Assembly (NCBI GenBank): GCA_030522415.1
Contig: CM060124.1
Span: 30,626,754-30,690,753, forward strand
Direction of reading: 5' to 3'
Length of the DNA stretch: 64,000 bases
Source of the DNA: Channallabes apus
Taxonomy: Eukaryota > Chordata > Actinopteri > Siluriformes > Clariidae
The notes beneath the pieces were generated by a model. The model saw nothing but the letters and a program-made list of their open reading frames with translations, did not search any database and had not been told where the DNA came from. The position numbers and the translations under genes were made by a program. Position 1 is the stretch's first letter; the number at the start of each line of letters is the position of its first letter. Positions 11,848-23,419 of this stretch are shown here, in pieces.

Positions 11848-12732
11848 CAGTGGAACCTCGGATTACGAGCATAATTAAATCCGTAAATGGGCAAATTTTT
11901 CCAAGACTATCATAAATCAAAGTAAATTTTCCCATAAGAAATAATGGAAACTCTAATTATTTGTTCCACAGCCCCCAAAAATAAATACATAAAAATAATT
12001 AATACAAAATGTAAAGTAAAAATAAAACAAATTAACCTGCAATTTACCTTTAAAGAAAAAAAAAAGTGTTTCCGTTTATGCACGCAGGCACTGTGTGTGC
12101 GTGTGTGTGTGCGTGTGTGAAGCAAAAGTAAGAGGAATCAGCCCCTCCCCCCTCTCCCATTCTCATCTTACACAGTAAACCTTTCCCCTCTCTTATTTGT
12201 TTCACACACATTAATGGAAAGACTGTTTAACATCGCTAATGACACTCGTGTGAGCGCATACTAACGGAATCACGGCTGTAAAGTAAAACAAACAAACAAA
12301 TACATTAACCTGCACTTTACCTTTGAAAAGAATCGTGACAGAACAGTGTTTCTGTATAGATATAGCCCTGTAAGGTTATGTACAGCTAAAAAGAGATTTA
12401 ATTATTGCCCCTATTAATTTTTTTAAGCTGAGTGGCGTTTTGGAACTACTGTGATACTGACTGATCATATTGTGCATGTTTCTTTAAGAGTGCTGTTCGT
12501 GTAACAATCAGCTACCAGTGGAGGCACCCTAATTGGTACACTAGGATTGGGCGTGGATGCTAGTAGAGTCTAAGTGTTCAGCATGTAATGAACGGAGTGA
12601 GTGGAGGTGTACACGCGAAAGAGAGTGCTCCGGATTTAAAAGTGTTTTCCTGTAACTATTTTACAGAAATAAATGTGTTGCCCAAGGACGAGCACCGTCT
12701 CATTCTTAAAAGTGTAACATAGAGAAGAGAGA

Positions 12733-12779
<47 letters not shown>

Positions 12780-13286
12780 GGCAAGATGAGGAGGGAGCGT
12801 GTAAGGGCGAGAATGTGTGTGTGAAGGGGCACGGTGTTAAATTGTGTGCACGCATTTCAATATAACCGGATGCTGAGGGAGAGAAAATGGATCTTTAACC
12901 GCTCTAATGAGAATTTTTTTTGTTTTACACGTGTGCACACACGTGTATTATAATAAACAGTACACACGCGGTGTACACACATGCAAACAAACACAAAATA
13001 AAAGATGTTTTACGCACACACACACGTGGTCACTGAGTTATAGTAAACAGTACACGCATGCACGGATGTTGATTATACCTGTGAGAGACGAGCGCAAAAG
13101 AGAGAAAAAACATTGGCTCCGTCGTGATCACGTGACGCTCGGGTGTTAAAACAAGAAGCGCATGCGTGATACATGTTACTCGTAAACCAAGACATGCTCA
13201 TTTTTCAAGCGAAAATATATTAAAAATCTTTGCTCGTCTTCCAGAACGCTCGCAAACCGCAATATTCGCAATCCGAGGTTTCACTG
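11848..13286. mobile_element. Non-autonomous pogo/Tigger-like terminal inverted repeat element
   Basis: Ends are inverted: CAGTGGAACCTCGGATTACGA at the left and the complement of CAGTGAAACCTCGGATTGCGA at the right, flanked by TA on both sides (11846-11847 and 13287-13288). TA duplication and CAGTGG ends fit the Tc1/mariner superfamily, pogo/Tigger branch. The 1,439 bp interior has no transposase frame. It includes a (GT)n tract at 12735-12777. A related, partial copy starts at 22843. The superfamily assignment rests on ends and target site only. Confidence 0.75.
12735..12777. repeat. (GT)n microsatellite inside the TIR element
   Basis: Perfect GT run. Confidence 0.95.
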
Positions 13287-14692
13287 TACTTTAAACTCCC
13301 ACAATAAAATCTATTTCTTTATATTGTTAGTGTAAAGGATGTAAAATTAGATCATAATTTTTATCCAGCTCCACCAGGTTGTAAAGAGCTCTCCCTGATG
13401 GTCTGTTAGAACAGTTTATAGTCAATTTGTCCAGAACTTCAGGTGTAAGTTGGAAATTTGTGTGTGTGTGTGTTTTCCTGAGGATTGATTGTAATGCCTG
13501 ACTCCTTCAATTACCTCATCAACTAAACCTTTCTATTCATCATAAAAATATTTTGGTGGTATTAATCTCTGAACTAAGAACTGAACAAACTGAACTAAAC
13601 AGAACTGAAAAAGACAGAGCATTATTCCTAAAAATAATGTATGAAGATTTGACTTAAACTGTACTGTAAGTTCATTCACTAACAGGAATGAGCAGGGTTA
13701 AAAACTGTACCACACTTAAACACTAGGGGGCATTAGATACTTTTTGGCTTCAGTTTTGACTGACCATTTTATGTAAAAGGTATTGTTTTTATATAATGTT
13801 TTATAATGTTTTAAATATTGTAAACACATTTTTTTTTCGATTTCTGACTTTATTCATTAATAGTTTAACAGTAAATATACAGATCCTAAACCTAAACTGC
13901 TCCATGACTGTAAGGACAATAAATGTAAGAAATTAATACATTGTTCTCACACTATTAATGTAAGAGCCATATCGTACTTGTTACGAATTTGTTGTGTTTA
14001 TTTTATTTTATTTTACTTGTTGTTATTTCATTTATTCTACCTTGTTCTATTCATTAGTAAAGCATTAAGCATTAAGTTTGTTACATAAGCCATAAGCTTT
14101 ATATTTCTAAGTTATGCATCCATTTAGACAATCGTAAGTTGGTCTGTGATGTCATTCTACTATTACATGCATTTGTATGACTGCCATATGATAGAGAGTT
14201 CAGTTTAGAAACACAAGCTTTTGACCGTAAGCTCGTGAGCTCCCGTAAGCGAAAAATGTAAGATACAGCAACTAGGTTGTTGTAACCGTAAGCTAACGTA
14301 AGCTGGGAATGTAAGAAACAACAAGAGTGTTGTTAGATACCCAAGCTTGTAATCTACAAGATACAGCAAACAGGTTGTTGTAAAAGTCAGAGATTTGCAA
14401 GATGCAGCAACTGATATTTGTAATCACAGTGGATTTACTCAAGACGACTGTATGAAGTGTTGATTCTTTGATGCTGACAAAATAAACTACAAGAGACAAA
14501 GAGATCGGACTTCTGTCATGTGAGTGAAACTTTAAACCAGAGCTACGCGTCAAAACTGGTGAAATAATATGACCACATCTACAATTAAGTTCAAGTGCAA
14601 AACACAGGAAGTGAGTATGGTGTGGGTTTTTCAGCACACAAAGAAAATTCACATGGTGAATGAGTGAGAGGTGTGAAAATAGAAGTAGATGA
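13287..14692. other. Non-genic interval; possible LTR-like repeat at about 13960-14520
   Basis: The second half has repeated GTAAGC words and two copies, about 100 bp apart, of GATACAGCAA..AGGTTGTTGTAA (near 14262 and 14361), then AATAAAC near 14482. This resembles a decayed LTR or other mobile-element end, but I could not name it or find its boundaries. The first half has no recognisable content. Confidence 0.35.
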
Positions 14693-17600
14693 TCATACAT
14701 TAGCATAGATCTCAGAATCGTCCTCCTTCTGCTTGAAATTAGCGTAGATATGAGCATCATTCTTCCTCTGTTCAGTCTGCACACTCCTGCGCTTACACAG
14801 AAACCTGTACATGAGCAACAAACTACACATTAACTGCTGATAATTACCTAAATACTAAATAATTACAAAAACTGCTAATAATTTAAACAGTTTTGCAGTG
14901 CAGCTTTTGACTTGGGAAATCTGATGCGCACCAAGAGAGTGTGATCACTAAGATGATGAAAATCACTCCAGCTGTCACCATGACAATGATCCAGATTGGC
15001 CAAGGATTCTCAAGGTTGTCACCTGTAAGACAAACAAGAACATCTAGCATATGAATGTTTAACTGAACACAAGTCACTTTATTTCCCTCAGTAACAATTC
15101 AAGACATTCAGGAGTGTTGTGACTTAAGTGTTTCAGGGTTTTCAGTATTTTCACATGTTAAGAAGAAAGCTATAATAAGTGAACATGTAAATATTTAATT
15201 AAAAAAGTCATGAGTGTGGGCGGCGCGGTGGTGTAGTGGTTAGCACTGTCGCCTTGTACCGCCAGGGTCCGGGTTCGATTCCCCGGCCAAGCTCGATGTT
15301 CTCCCCGTGCTTGGTGGGTTTCCTCCGGGTACTCCGGTTTCCTCCCACAATCCAAAAGACATGTAGGTTAGGTTAATTGACATTCCAAATTGCCCCTAGT
15401 GTGTGAATGAGTGTGTGTATGTGAGTATGTGTGTGTGCCCTGCGATGGATTGGCACCCTGTCCAGGGTGTACCTCGCTTTGTGCCCTAAGTTTCCTGGGA
15501 TAGGCTCCAGGCCCCCGCGCCCCTGTATATAAGGATAAAGCGGTACAGAAAATGAATGAATGAAGTCATGAGTGTTGTGAGCAGACGGACCCACCCTGGA
15601 CCTGAAGGCTGATCGTTTTAGATCCTGACGTCTCGCTGGTTTTCCAAGTGCAGGTGTAATTCCCAGAATCCCTGACGGTTAGAGCAGGAAAGTGAAGAAC
15701 GGGTCCTGATGTGTTTAGCTGCTCATTGTTCTTAGACCACACAAACTGTGAGGAACTGTGTGTGCAGCTCACATCACACGTCAGATTTAACGAGTCTCCT
15801 TGTTTAAGGGTTCCGTTTCCACTGAGCCTGATTAGTGACACCTTTAAATCTTTTACACAGAGCAGGAAAGACTCCACGTCACTCAATCGGGACTGAGAGG
15901 GGGTCAATAATTATAATAAAGTCAGAGTTTACCAACAAAAACACATTTTTAAACATTTGTCAAGGTTCCTTTATTTTTCACTAATTTAAATCCGAACTTA
16001 TTTACATTCAGTTTTAAAGCTGTCATCAAGACTGATAGATATTAGGATTTATATGACCTATAGTGCTGTATATTTTAAACAGAATATACAGTACAGTACA
16101 CTATCCTGCTGTTGGATTTAAATTAGAAAAATGTGACAAGACTACTAAAGCTCCTCTTGCTTATATTTGATTGTTAGTTCATTAGTTGTCCTATCATGGG
16201 GCAGTGGGGGGGATATAAGTTCATTGACAAGGTAATATTGCATCACGAGTCCCGCCCCTTACCTGTCGCGTCACCAGTCTGTCATCGAGGTAGGTAGGGA
16301 ATGTTGGCTGGGGTACTTATGGTACACTGTAGCTTATGGTAGAGTGTCTTTTTTTTAGAATGTTATAGGTGCATTTCTGTCTCTGCATGGTATATATTGC
16401 TTTCCAATGTGTTGTTCACCTGCCTGATTGATTGGTTCTATGGAATCCTATTCTTAGGTCAGCTGCATTTCATGTGCAATTACCTTTTGTCTACGGGGCT
16501 GTGTGAAGACGCTACTGCTTTGCTTGGAGCTACAGTAACTGCTGCTGGTCGGAAGCTAACTATCTGCTAACTGCTGCTTTGCTGTGGTATTGTGCTTGTT
16601 TTTTGTTGTTGAGGTATTGCAGTGTGCCATGTTAATGTCTGTTTTGAGCGCTATAAGTGTATTGGTGTTAGTTTGTTTTGTTTTCCATTTGCTGTGCGTG
16701 TGATGTATTTATATGTTTTTTTTTTTTTGTTATGTTTGTTTATTTTGAAGGGGCCATTTTTATTAGAGTAAAAAGTCAAATTATTGTGTTGCTTTAAGTA
16801 AAGACAACAACTATGGAGATAAAGCTGAAATGGCTAGACCTGGGTTAAAAAGTGTCCATTATTCAAACATGGATGGATATTGTGGAACCTTCAACTTCAT
16901 AAAATAAATGGAAGAAATGTAGTCAGGAATTAATGATGAAGGAGTATGATCAAAAATGCTTGGTGAAGATTCTTTGCTATGGAGAGTTATGTTTAATAGA
17001 GGAGTAAGAGCATTTCTATAGGCACACAATGTAATGAGAATTCTAGGGTCAGAATTGGGACTAAACAGCTGTATGTCCATAAGAAAGCCACTTGTTTGCA
17101 AGGCTCATCAGAAGAAAAGGCTTCCGTTTGCTAGGGAGCAAAAAACTGGACTAAAGGGCGATGATCATGTGACCTGATGAGTTTAGATTGAGCCTATTCC
17201 AGAGTGATGGGCGTGTCAAGAAGGAAAGTACATGACGCGATACACCCATCATGCATAGTGTCCACTGTACAAGCCTCTGGAGACAGTGTTATGATTTGGG
17301 GTTGATTCAGTTGCTCAGGTCTAGACTCACAAACGTTATGTGGCCATAAAATGAAGTCAGCTGATGACCTGAATGTCCTGAATCACCAGGTTATCACATC
17401 TATGGAAGTTTTCTTCCCTGATGGCACGGCCATGTTCCAGGACCAGAGCGGCTCTGGAAGCACGAGGAATCATTCTCACACATGAACTGGCCACCACAAA
17501 GTCCTGACCTTAATCCTATTGAGAAACTTTGGAATGTGCTAGAAAAGACCTAATGGAGTGATTTGACACGCTCATCACCAGTACAAGACCTCAGTCTCAT

Positions 17601-18741
17601 TTTAACAAATACTGGCACTGAAAATGTGTGTTATAATCAAAGTTAAAGGCTGTCCAGAGTGTGCATTTTTTTGTGGTGGGGGGCGGGGGTGGGGGTGGGA
17701 GGGTAGACAGTGTATGTGACAACAATTAATCTTGTGTAATGTTCATGAAACAACAGATGTCCAATAAATTATTTCCTGTTAGCAAAAATTTGAAAATCAT
17801 TGCTTTTTGTTTCTATTAATTGTATAAATGCTCGTAAAGGGCCAGGAGCAAAAGATGGCTCCATGACTTTGAAAGATACAGTATGCACACACTTTACTTT
17901 TTAAACCATTTCTTTTTCAGAAACAGGAAATTGCAGCTAGGAAATTCATCACCTTCAGCCTCAGAGCATTTGAACTACAAAATGGGGAAAAGGCACGTAA
18001 GCCCTTATCTTTTATTGTGAGTAACGATCTAACTGTGACGAGTGTTGTATATTAATATAAGCTTATTGCTAGCGCACTTTCCATGATAGGAGTACGCTGT
18101 AAAAGCAAAAATTCTAAACCACTTTCTAAAAATACTATAAAATATTGTAATATGATGTGGTGTGGGTAAGACCTCTGGGAAAGTGTCTACTTCAAACAGA
18201 GAAACAGATATTCCAGAAACTGAATCGTGCTGGATGTTTATTAAAGTTTACCTGTCACGTGTAAAATCACTCCAGGTTCACCTGTCCATCTGCCATCGGT
18301 CTCATTAGTTATAAATCTGAATCTGTACTCTCCAGAATAACTGAACTGTACATTGTGGATTAACAAAGTGCAGTTTGATTTGTCGTCTCCAACGTAGTCA
18401 AAGTCTGACTTGGTGTTTGATAAGCTGTTATAAACATATGGCGGGACTGGACACCTTCCTCTGTTTGAATTCATTGAGCACCAAAGCATTTGTGTCACCT
18501 GACTCTTGGGATTTGATGTTGGATAATAATAACTACAGGAAATGGAGACACTGAATCCTCTCACAGCACAGATCGACTTAATGAGATAATTCACACCCCA
18601 TCCACTGTCCTGAGTGAGAACACCTGTGTAGAGAAATAAATAGAGAATAAAATTAATTTTATGTTTTATTGATTATTCTTTTTGTTTACCTTTGCAAAAG
18701 AGATTTTTAATCTCAATGGGCTTTTCCTGGTTAAATAAAGG

Positions 18742-18813
<72 letters not shown>

Positions 18814-21800
18814 TTCTGGAAATACATCCCACAATACCATTAATATTTTACTTCAAACTGTTACTAATACAAATACTTCTGAAATAAATAAGACATTTAA
18901 ATTCTCAAATCAGTTCAGAGTAACCTATTGCTTACTCTATTGTAATTCTACTGTAGATAATGTAATGTAATTTTAGAAATGGTGTACAGTACTGTAAGTC
19001 TCCAACTTACGAATGAGTTCTCTTCCAAGAGCTCGTTTGCAAGTATAATTTGCTATAAGTCCAACAGACAATGACTAGGATACTAACACAATTGGCTATA
19101 CATAGTATACAACTAACGTGTTCCATGTTCTTTAGAATTGTGCCAATGGTTGAATGATTCATGCTAAAAGAACAAGCAATGTCTGCCATCTTCTCACCTC
19201 ACTGCATTCTTCCAATTATTTTCACTTTGAATTAGCTGCTCACAAGGTACTGGAAAGTACTTCTCCTGCCTTCTTGATATATTAAGCGAGTTTGGATCCA
19301 AATGATGTCTGTAAACCTTAGAGACTGATCTGCCTTGGTAACCTGCAGTTATACTGTATCTAATTGGACTTAAAAATAACCTCCCTGTAACCACATACTA
19401 CTGATACTGATTCTGGCCTGCCTGAGACTATGAACTCTTCAGATAACTAACCTTCTGTGACCATGTCTGAATAATATGCTCTGACCTTGTATAATGAAAT
19501 CGTCTCGGGTGAAGCAGTGCAGCATTGGAGCGCAGCATCTCATTCCCGCTTTTTCAGGGAACAGGGTTACAGCAAAGTAACCTGAGATGTTCCCTTTCAA
19601 AAGCTACACTCGATCCTGCGTGAAAACGCTATGGGAACGAGAATACCAACGCCACCGCGCTGCAAGTGTCTGGGCCCCCAGGGTTGTGTTGCTTGTGCAC
19701 ACAAAGGCCAAGGAGGTCAACTGGGTGCATGGTTGAGAATGGAACTTTCGGAAGATACTTGTTTCTGAGGATGCAGAATGGCCTTTGTGTTTGTGTGTGT
19801 GTGTGCGCAAGAATGGCCTTGACTAGCCTGGGGGCAAAGTCGAGGCAGGATGTGGAGACTGACAGTGTCATTCAGACCTTCAAGCACAATCGCTAAGACC
19901 GTCGCTCTAGTGGGCGGCCTCAATCATTTAGCTCCACGAATAAAATGGGCAACTAAAGGGTGCTTTCGCACAGAAACCCCATCAGTCAGAACATGACATG
20001 AACATGATGGCGGCTGCGTACATCCTGAGAGTACTAGGGCATAAGCCAGAGGACAACCTTTCTTGCAGGAACTCCAGCACTGAAACAATTTGGCAGTGGA
20101 CTGGGTCTACATGTTTTGCCATGCACCAACTTTCAAATACACTCCATTTGAGGGCATAAGTTCTTCTAGTGAAGGGAGCCCTAGCACTTAAAATAGTTTC
20201 AATTACGCTGGCTGGAAGACCAGCATCTATCAATTGGTCCCCTTCAGGGTCCAGATGTGAAGGTTCCAGAGCTCAGGCCGGAGCATTTTGTCCCCTGCGC
20301 CTGAGACAGAAGATCCTTCCTCACTGGAATCACCCACAGTGAGTTGTTGAGGAAAGATATTACATCTGAGAACCACACTCTGGTCGGCCAACGGGGCGCT
20401 ATCAATGAGCAGGCGAAAACCCTGTTGATGGACCCTCGCCAGGTCTTCTGGGAGCAGAGCTATCGGAGGAAATGCATAAAGGCGTAATCTGGGCCACGTA
20501 TGGGCCATCGCGTCCCAACCCAGGGGAGCTGGAGGAGTCAGAGAGTAGTAAAGGGTACATTCTGCTGTTTCTTGCGAGGCAAAGAGCACCTCTGCTACAT
20601 AAAATCTTTTCCAGATTTGACTGACTACTTCGGGGTGGAGTTTCCATTCCCCGTGTGTCACAGCTTGTCTGGACAGCAAATCTGCTCCCACATTCATATG
20701 CCCCAGAATGTAAATCGCCCTGAGGGATAGGAACTTGTCCTGTGCCCAAAGAAGAACCTGGTGCACTAGCTTGTTCACCTGCACTAGGACATGGTAGCCT
20801 CTCAACTGCTGGAGGAAGTGCTTCAGGGCCAGAAATAGAGCCATCATTTCGAGGCAATTGATGTGCCACGCGATAAGATGACCTCTCCAGCTCCCTTGGG
20901 CTGGACGACCATCTAAGACCGCACCCCAGCCCGTATGGCAGGGGTGCCCAACCAGTCGATCGTGGTCGACCAGTCGATCGCAGACTGCTTTCCAGTTGAT
21001 CGCGAGAGTAAACTGCTTTCTGGTTTGTCCTTTCTCTTTCTTCACTGTTTCCACACCTCAGACCTCAAATACATAAAATATTAACCTTTATAGACATAGT
21101 ATTTCTTGAGTAAAGAAACCCTGTACTTGTTTTAAAAAACAGGTCTTTATTATAAGATCACTGATTACGTTCGGCTCTTCGCTGAAAATTTAAACTGATG
21201 GAATTAGTGGCTGAATTTGAAATCACATACTAGCATACTACTCATACTATTTCATAGAACTATATGGCAGAAATAGCGAGAGTAGTATACTAGTATGCTA
21301 ATCTGTATTTAGCCTGGGTTTTAGCTGTAGGCACGTTATGTTATTAGTAGGGACTCACTGTTTAAGTAGAGAAGTTGAGAGAGCTGCAACTTCAGCAAAG
21401 TAAAATGGAACGATGGCAGAATCAAAAATTTGAAACAATTTGGAGCGCCATTTCAAAACCGTGCACAAAAGCTACAATGCAGATTTCCCTGCTAAATCTC
21501 TACGCACCCGAAAAGTTCAGGAATTGAAGAGGCAGTTAGCAGCACAGCAGTCCATTTTCACCAAACCAATTACCAAGGGTAACGCTGCAGCTACAGTGGT
21601 GTGAAAAACTATTTGCCCCCATCCTGATTTCTTATTCTTTTGCATGTTTGTCACACAAAATGTTTCTGATCATCAAACACATTTAACTATTAGTCAAAGA
21701 TAACACAAGTAAACACAAAATGCAGTTTTTAAATGAGGGGTTTTATTATTTAGGGAGAAAAAAAATCCAAACCTACATGGCCCTGTGTGAAAAAGTAATT

Positions 21801-21994
21801 GCCCCCTGAACCTAATAACTGGTTGGGCCACCCTTAGCAGCAATAACTGCAATCAAGCGTTTGCGATAACTTGCAATGAGTCTTTTACAGCGCTCTGGAG
21901 GAATTTTGGCCCACTCATCTTTGCAGAATTGTTGTAATTCAGCTTTATTTAAGGGTTTTCTAGCATGAACCGCCTTTTTAAGGTCATGCCACAA

Positions 21995-22033
<39 letters not shown>

Positions 22034-22335
22034 GAATGTATATATTATTATATATAATAGAATATAATAATAATAGTAATAACAATAATGTGTTTTTTCT
22101 TAGTATTTTTCATATAACTGACTAAGCAAAACTGAAACTTAATGGAATCATCATTAGAGTAAGACTATACAGAATACCACCTTAGTTAAAGCATATAATC
22201 CAGTAACTGAGTGTACACACTTCAACATCAATCAGCACACAGTTAAAACTCTGAACAATAATTCTGTCTAAGAGTGAGATGATTTTTCATACCGGACAGC
22301 GTGAGCAGAACCAGAGCCAAGTGCAGCATCTTCAT
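14693..22335 (-). CDS. Siglec/CD22-like two-Ig receptor, gene A (short tail)
   Basis: Five exons by splice consensus: 22335-22293 (leader), 18623-18252 (V-set), 15849-15595 (second Ig), 15022-14932 (transmembrane), 14786-14693 (tail). They sum to 855 nt, or 284 residues plus stop, with all phases matching. The leader is [15 protein letters not shown]. The V domain lacks the usual F-strand Cys and has EYRFRF, placing an arginine where Siglecs bind sialic acid. Extra cysteines (SICAV in D1; CDVSC in D2) match the Siglec interdomain disulfide. The transmembrane span has no charged residue. The short tail carries HIYANF (Y268) and EIYANV (Y281): YxN Grb2-type motifs rather than strict ITIMs. The transmembrane donor (TTG then GTGCGC) is weak; read-through would instead end after about 16 more residues. 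Ligand is unknown. It is probably a cell-surface receptor of leukocytes, inferred from family only. Confidence 0.8.
15218..15562 (+). mobile_element. tRNA-derived SINE in gene A intron 3
   Basis: Begins GGGCGGCGCGGTGGTGTAG with a box A-like TAGTGGTTAGC and box B-like GGGTTCGATTCC, ends in GGATAAAGCGG..(AATG)n. The direct repeat AGTCATGAGTGT flanks it on both sides (about 15206-15217 and 15564-15575), so it inserted as a unit. Related copies lie at 36250 and, in part, 38735. Confidence 0.9.
15850..17090. other. Gene A intron 2, proximal part
   Basis: Unassigned AT/GT-rich intronic sequence. A segment at about 16200-16740 with short T runs has a repeat-like look but no recognisable element. 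Confidence 0.4.
17091..17650 (+). pseudogene. Tc1-like transposase relic in gene A intron 2
   Basis: Plus-strand pieces in several frames recall a Tc1 transposase: [12 protein letters not shown] (about 17175-17215), SGDSVMIWG (about 17280-17300), a [16 protein letters not shown] stretch (17510-17545) and a C-terminal portion. Stops and frameshifts are frequent. Terminal repeats were not located. Confidence 0.7.
18744..18807. repeat. (AT)n microsatellite
   Basis: Perfect AT run in gene A intron 1. Confidence 0.95.
18984..19200 (-). pseudogene. Tigger/pogo-like transposase fragment
   Basis: Minus-strand translation gives [21 protein letters not shown], which resembles the psq-type helix-turn-helix at the start of Tigger transposases. 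Just beyond, the plus strand reads CAGTACTGTAAGTCTCCAAC at 18984, an end-like sequence preceded by TA. Only one end and the DNA-binding start are visible. Confidence 0.6.
19490..20938 (-). pseudogene. DIRS-type retrotransposon remnant (RNase H and tyrosine recombinase start)
   Basis: On the minus strand, the frame ending at 20230 carries an RNase H-like stretch ([26 protein letters not shown]) followed by [20 protein letters not shown] and [13 protein letters not shown], a typical DIRS order. The frame 20233-19982 has [11 protein letters not shown] and a [15 protein letters not shown] stretch, the N-terminal half of a DIRS tyrosine recombinase; the catalytic half is missing. The 19500-19640 segment (CATCTCATTCCCGCTTTTTC, GGGAACGAG) resembles DIRS terminal sequence. 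It lies in intron 1 of receptor gene A. Confidence 0.75.
20939..21592 (+). mobile_element. hAT-like transposon fragment
   Basis: The left edge CAGGGGTGCCCAACCAGTCGA looks like a hAT terminal repeat and interrupts the DIRS sequence. At 21440-21592 an uninterrupted plus frame without start codon reads [28 protein letters not shown] and IFTKPITK, resembling the BED-zinc-finger N-terminus of hAT transposases domesticated in GTF2IRD2-type proteins. The rest of the transposase is absent. Confidence 0.6.
21594..21997 (-). mobile_element. Truncated Tc1 element (3' end)
   Basis: Begins with the terminal repeat CAGTGGTGTGAAAAACTATT directly after TA, and encodes the last 61 residues of a Tc1 transposase on the minus strand ([11 protein letters not shown] to GGPTSY). 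It breaks off into an ATT repeat at about 21997. It is the same family as the intact copy at 53795-55416. Confidence 0.9.
21996..22030. repeat. (TTA)n microsatellite
   Basis: Trinucleotide run at the broken end of the truncated Tc1 copy. Confidence 0.95.
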
Positions 22336-22385
22336 CTCTTCTTCAGTTAGAACTTCACACACTCAGTGTTGGGTCTGTGTGTATA
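22336..22385 (-). promoter_or_regulatory. Conserved 5' leader shared by receptor genes A and B
   Basis: The roughly 50 bp upstream of the gene A start (on the minus strand) is nearly identical to 57373-57416 upstream of gene B, then similarity fades. The likely role is 5' UTR with nearby promoter sequence. A TTTAATATA stretch lies at the outer edge. No transcription start can be fixed from sequence. Confidence 0.4.
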
Positions 22386-22543
22386 TTAAACTCACTGTCT
22401 CACTAATGATATGTAAGAACTAAAAGAACTTCCTGGATGAAAAGAATAAAGCCAATATAGCTTCAAAGTGAAACACCACATGCATGTGAAAATAGTAAGA
22501 CAGGAAGAGGGTGAGTGGTGAATGTTTTTTTGCATGCACACAC

Positions 22544-22548
<5 letters not shown>

Positions 22549-22576
<28 letters not shown>
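22549..22576. repeat. (GA)n microsatellite
   Basis: Perfect GA run. Confidence 0.95.
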
Positions 22577-22579
<3 letters not shown>

Positions 22580-22842
22580 TATGTTTAAACATTATATGAA
22601 CAAAAATGGTTTTATTTTTTCCCTAAGCTGTTAAAATATTAACCAAATTACAGGATAAATAAAAATAAAACATACATTAAATGTACTAAAAATACATGAA
22701 AATACATTTTGATTGAGAAACACAGTATATACTCATCTGGATCCATTGACTGCATATACAGTGTGATTGGATTTCGTTAGAAGTCAAAAGTGAAGTTAAA
22801 ATGTTCCTGATGCCCTCTAGTGGCTGGTCCTAAACGTATATA

Positions 22843-23374
22843 CAGAGGAACCTCGAATTGGGAGTCATGAGGTTTGCGAGTTTTGACTTGAAAAACTAAT
22901 AAGTCTTGGTTTATGAGTACTGAGTATCATGTACTGTAGCACGCATGCACTTCTTGTTTCGTCACGTGATCACAACTGAGCTCATGTTTTTTTCTCTCTC
23001 TTGCGCTGCGAAATTTTGGGTAATCGGCTCCCCTCCTCGGTCTTAGTGCGCGTCTTTCACTGGTATAATCATCATTCGAGCACGCGTGTACTGTTTACTA
23101 TAACACTGTGACCACATGTGTGCATGTAAAACATCTTATATTTTGTGTTTGTATGCGTGTGTACACCGCAAGTGTACTGTTTATTATAACACACATCTGT
23201 GTGTGCGTGTAAAGCAAAAGTCTCATTAGAGAGGTTAAAAATCTATTTTCTTTCTCTGTGTGTCAGCCTGCCGTTATGTGAGTATGAGCACGTTATTGGA
23301 CACCGTGCCCCGTCACATACACATCCCTTCTCCTCTCGCCTTCACACACAAACACACACTCCTCCTCCTCTCAC

Positions 23375-23415
<41 letters not shown>
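22843..23415. mobile_element. Partial second copy of the pogo-like TIR element
   Basis: Starts TA-CAGAGGAACCTCGAATTGG, then carries segments (GTGATCAC, TGTACTGTTTACTATAAC, TTTGTGTTTG) also found in reverse order and strand near 12900-13150 of the first copy. The far end is lost in a (CA)n tract at 23377-23413. The best reading is a truncated, inverted copy. Confidence 0.6.
23377..23413. repeat. (CA)n microsatellite
   Basis: CA run at the broken edge of the TIR element. Confidence 0.95.
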
Positions 23416-23417
<2 letters not shown>

Positions 23418-23419
23418 AG

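Noticed and set aside
15170..15594. Small minus-strand frames reading [17 protein letters not shown] and similar
   Set aside because: Translation of SINE sequence; the same string appears at the SINE copy 36459-36671.
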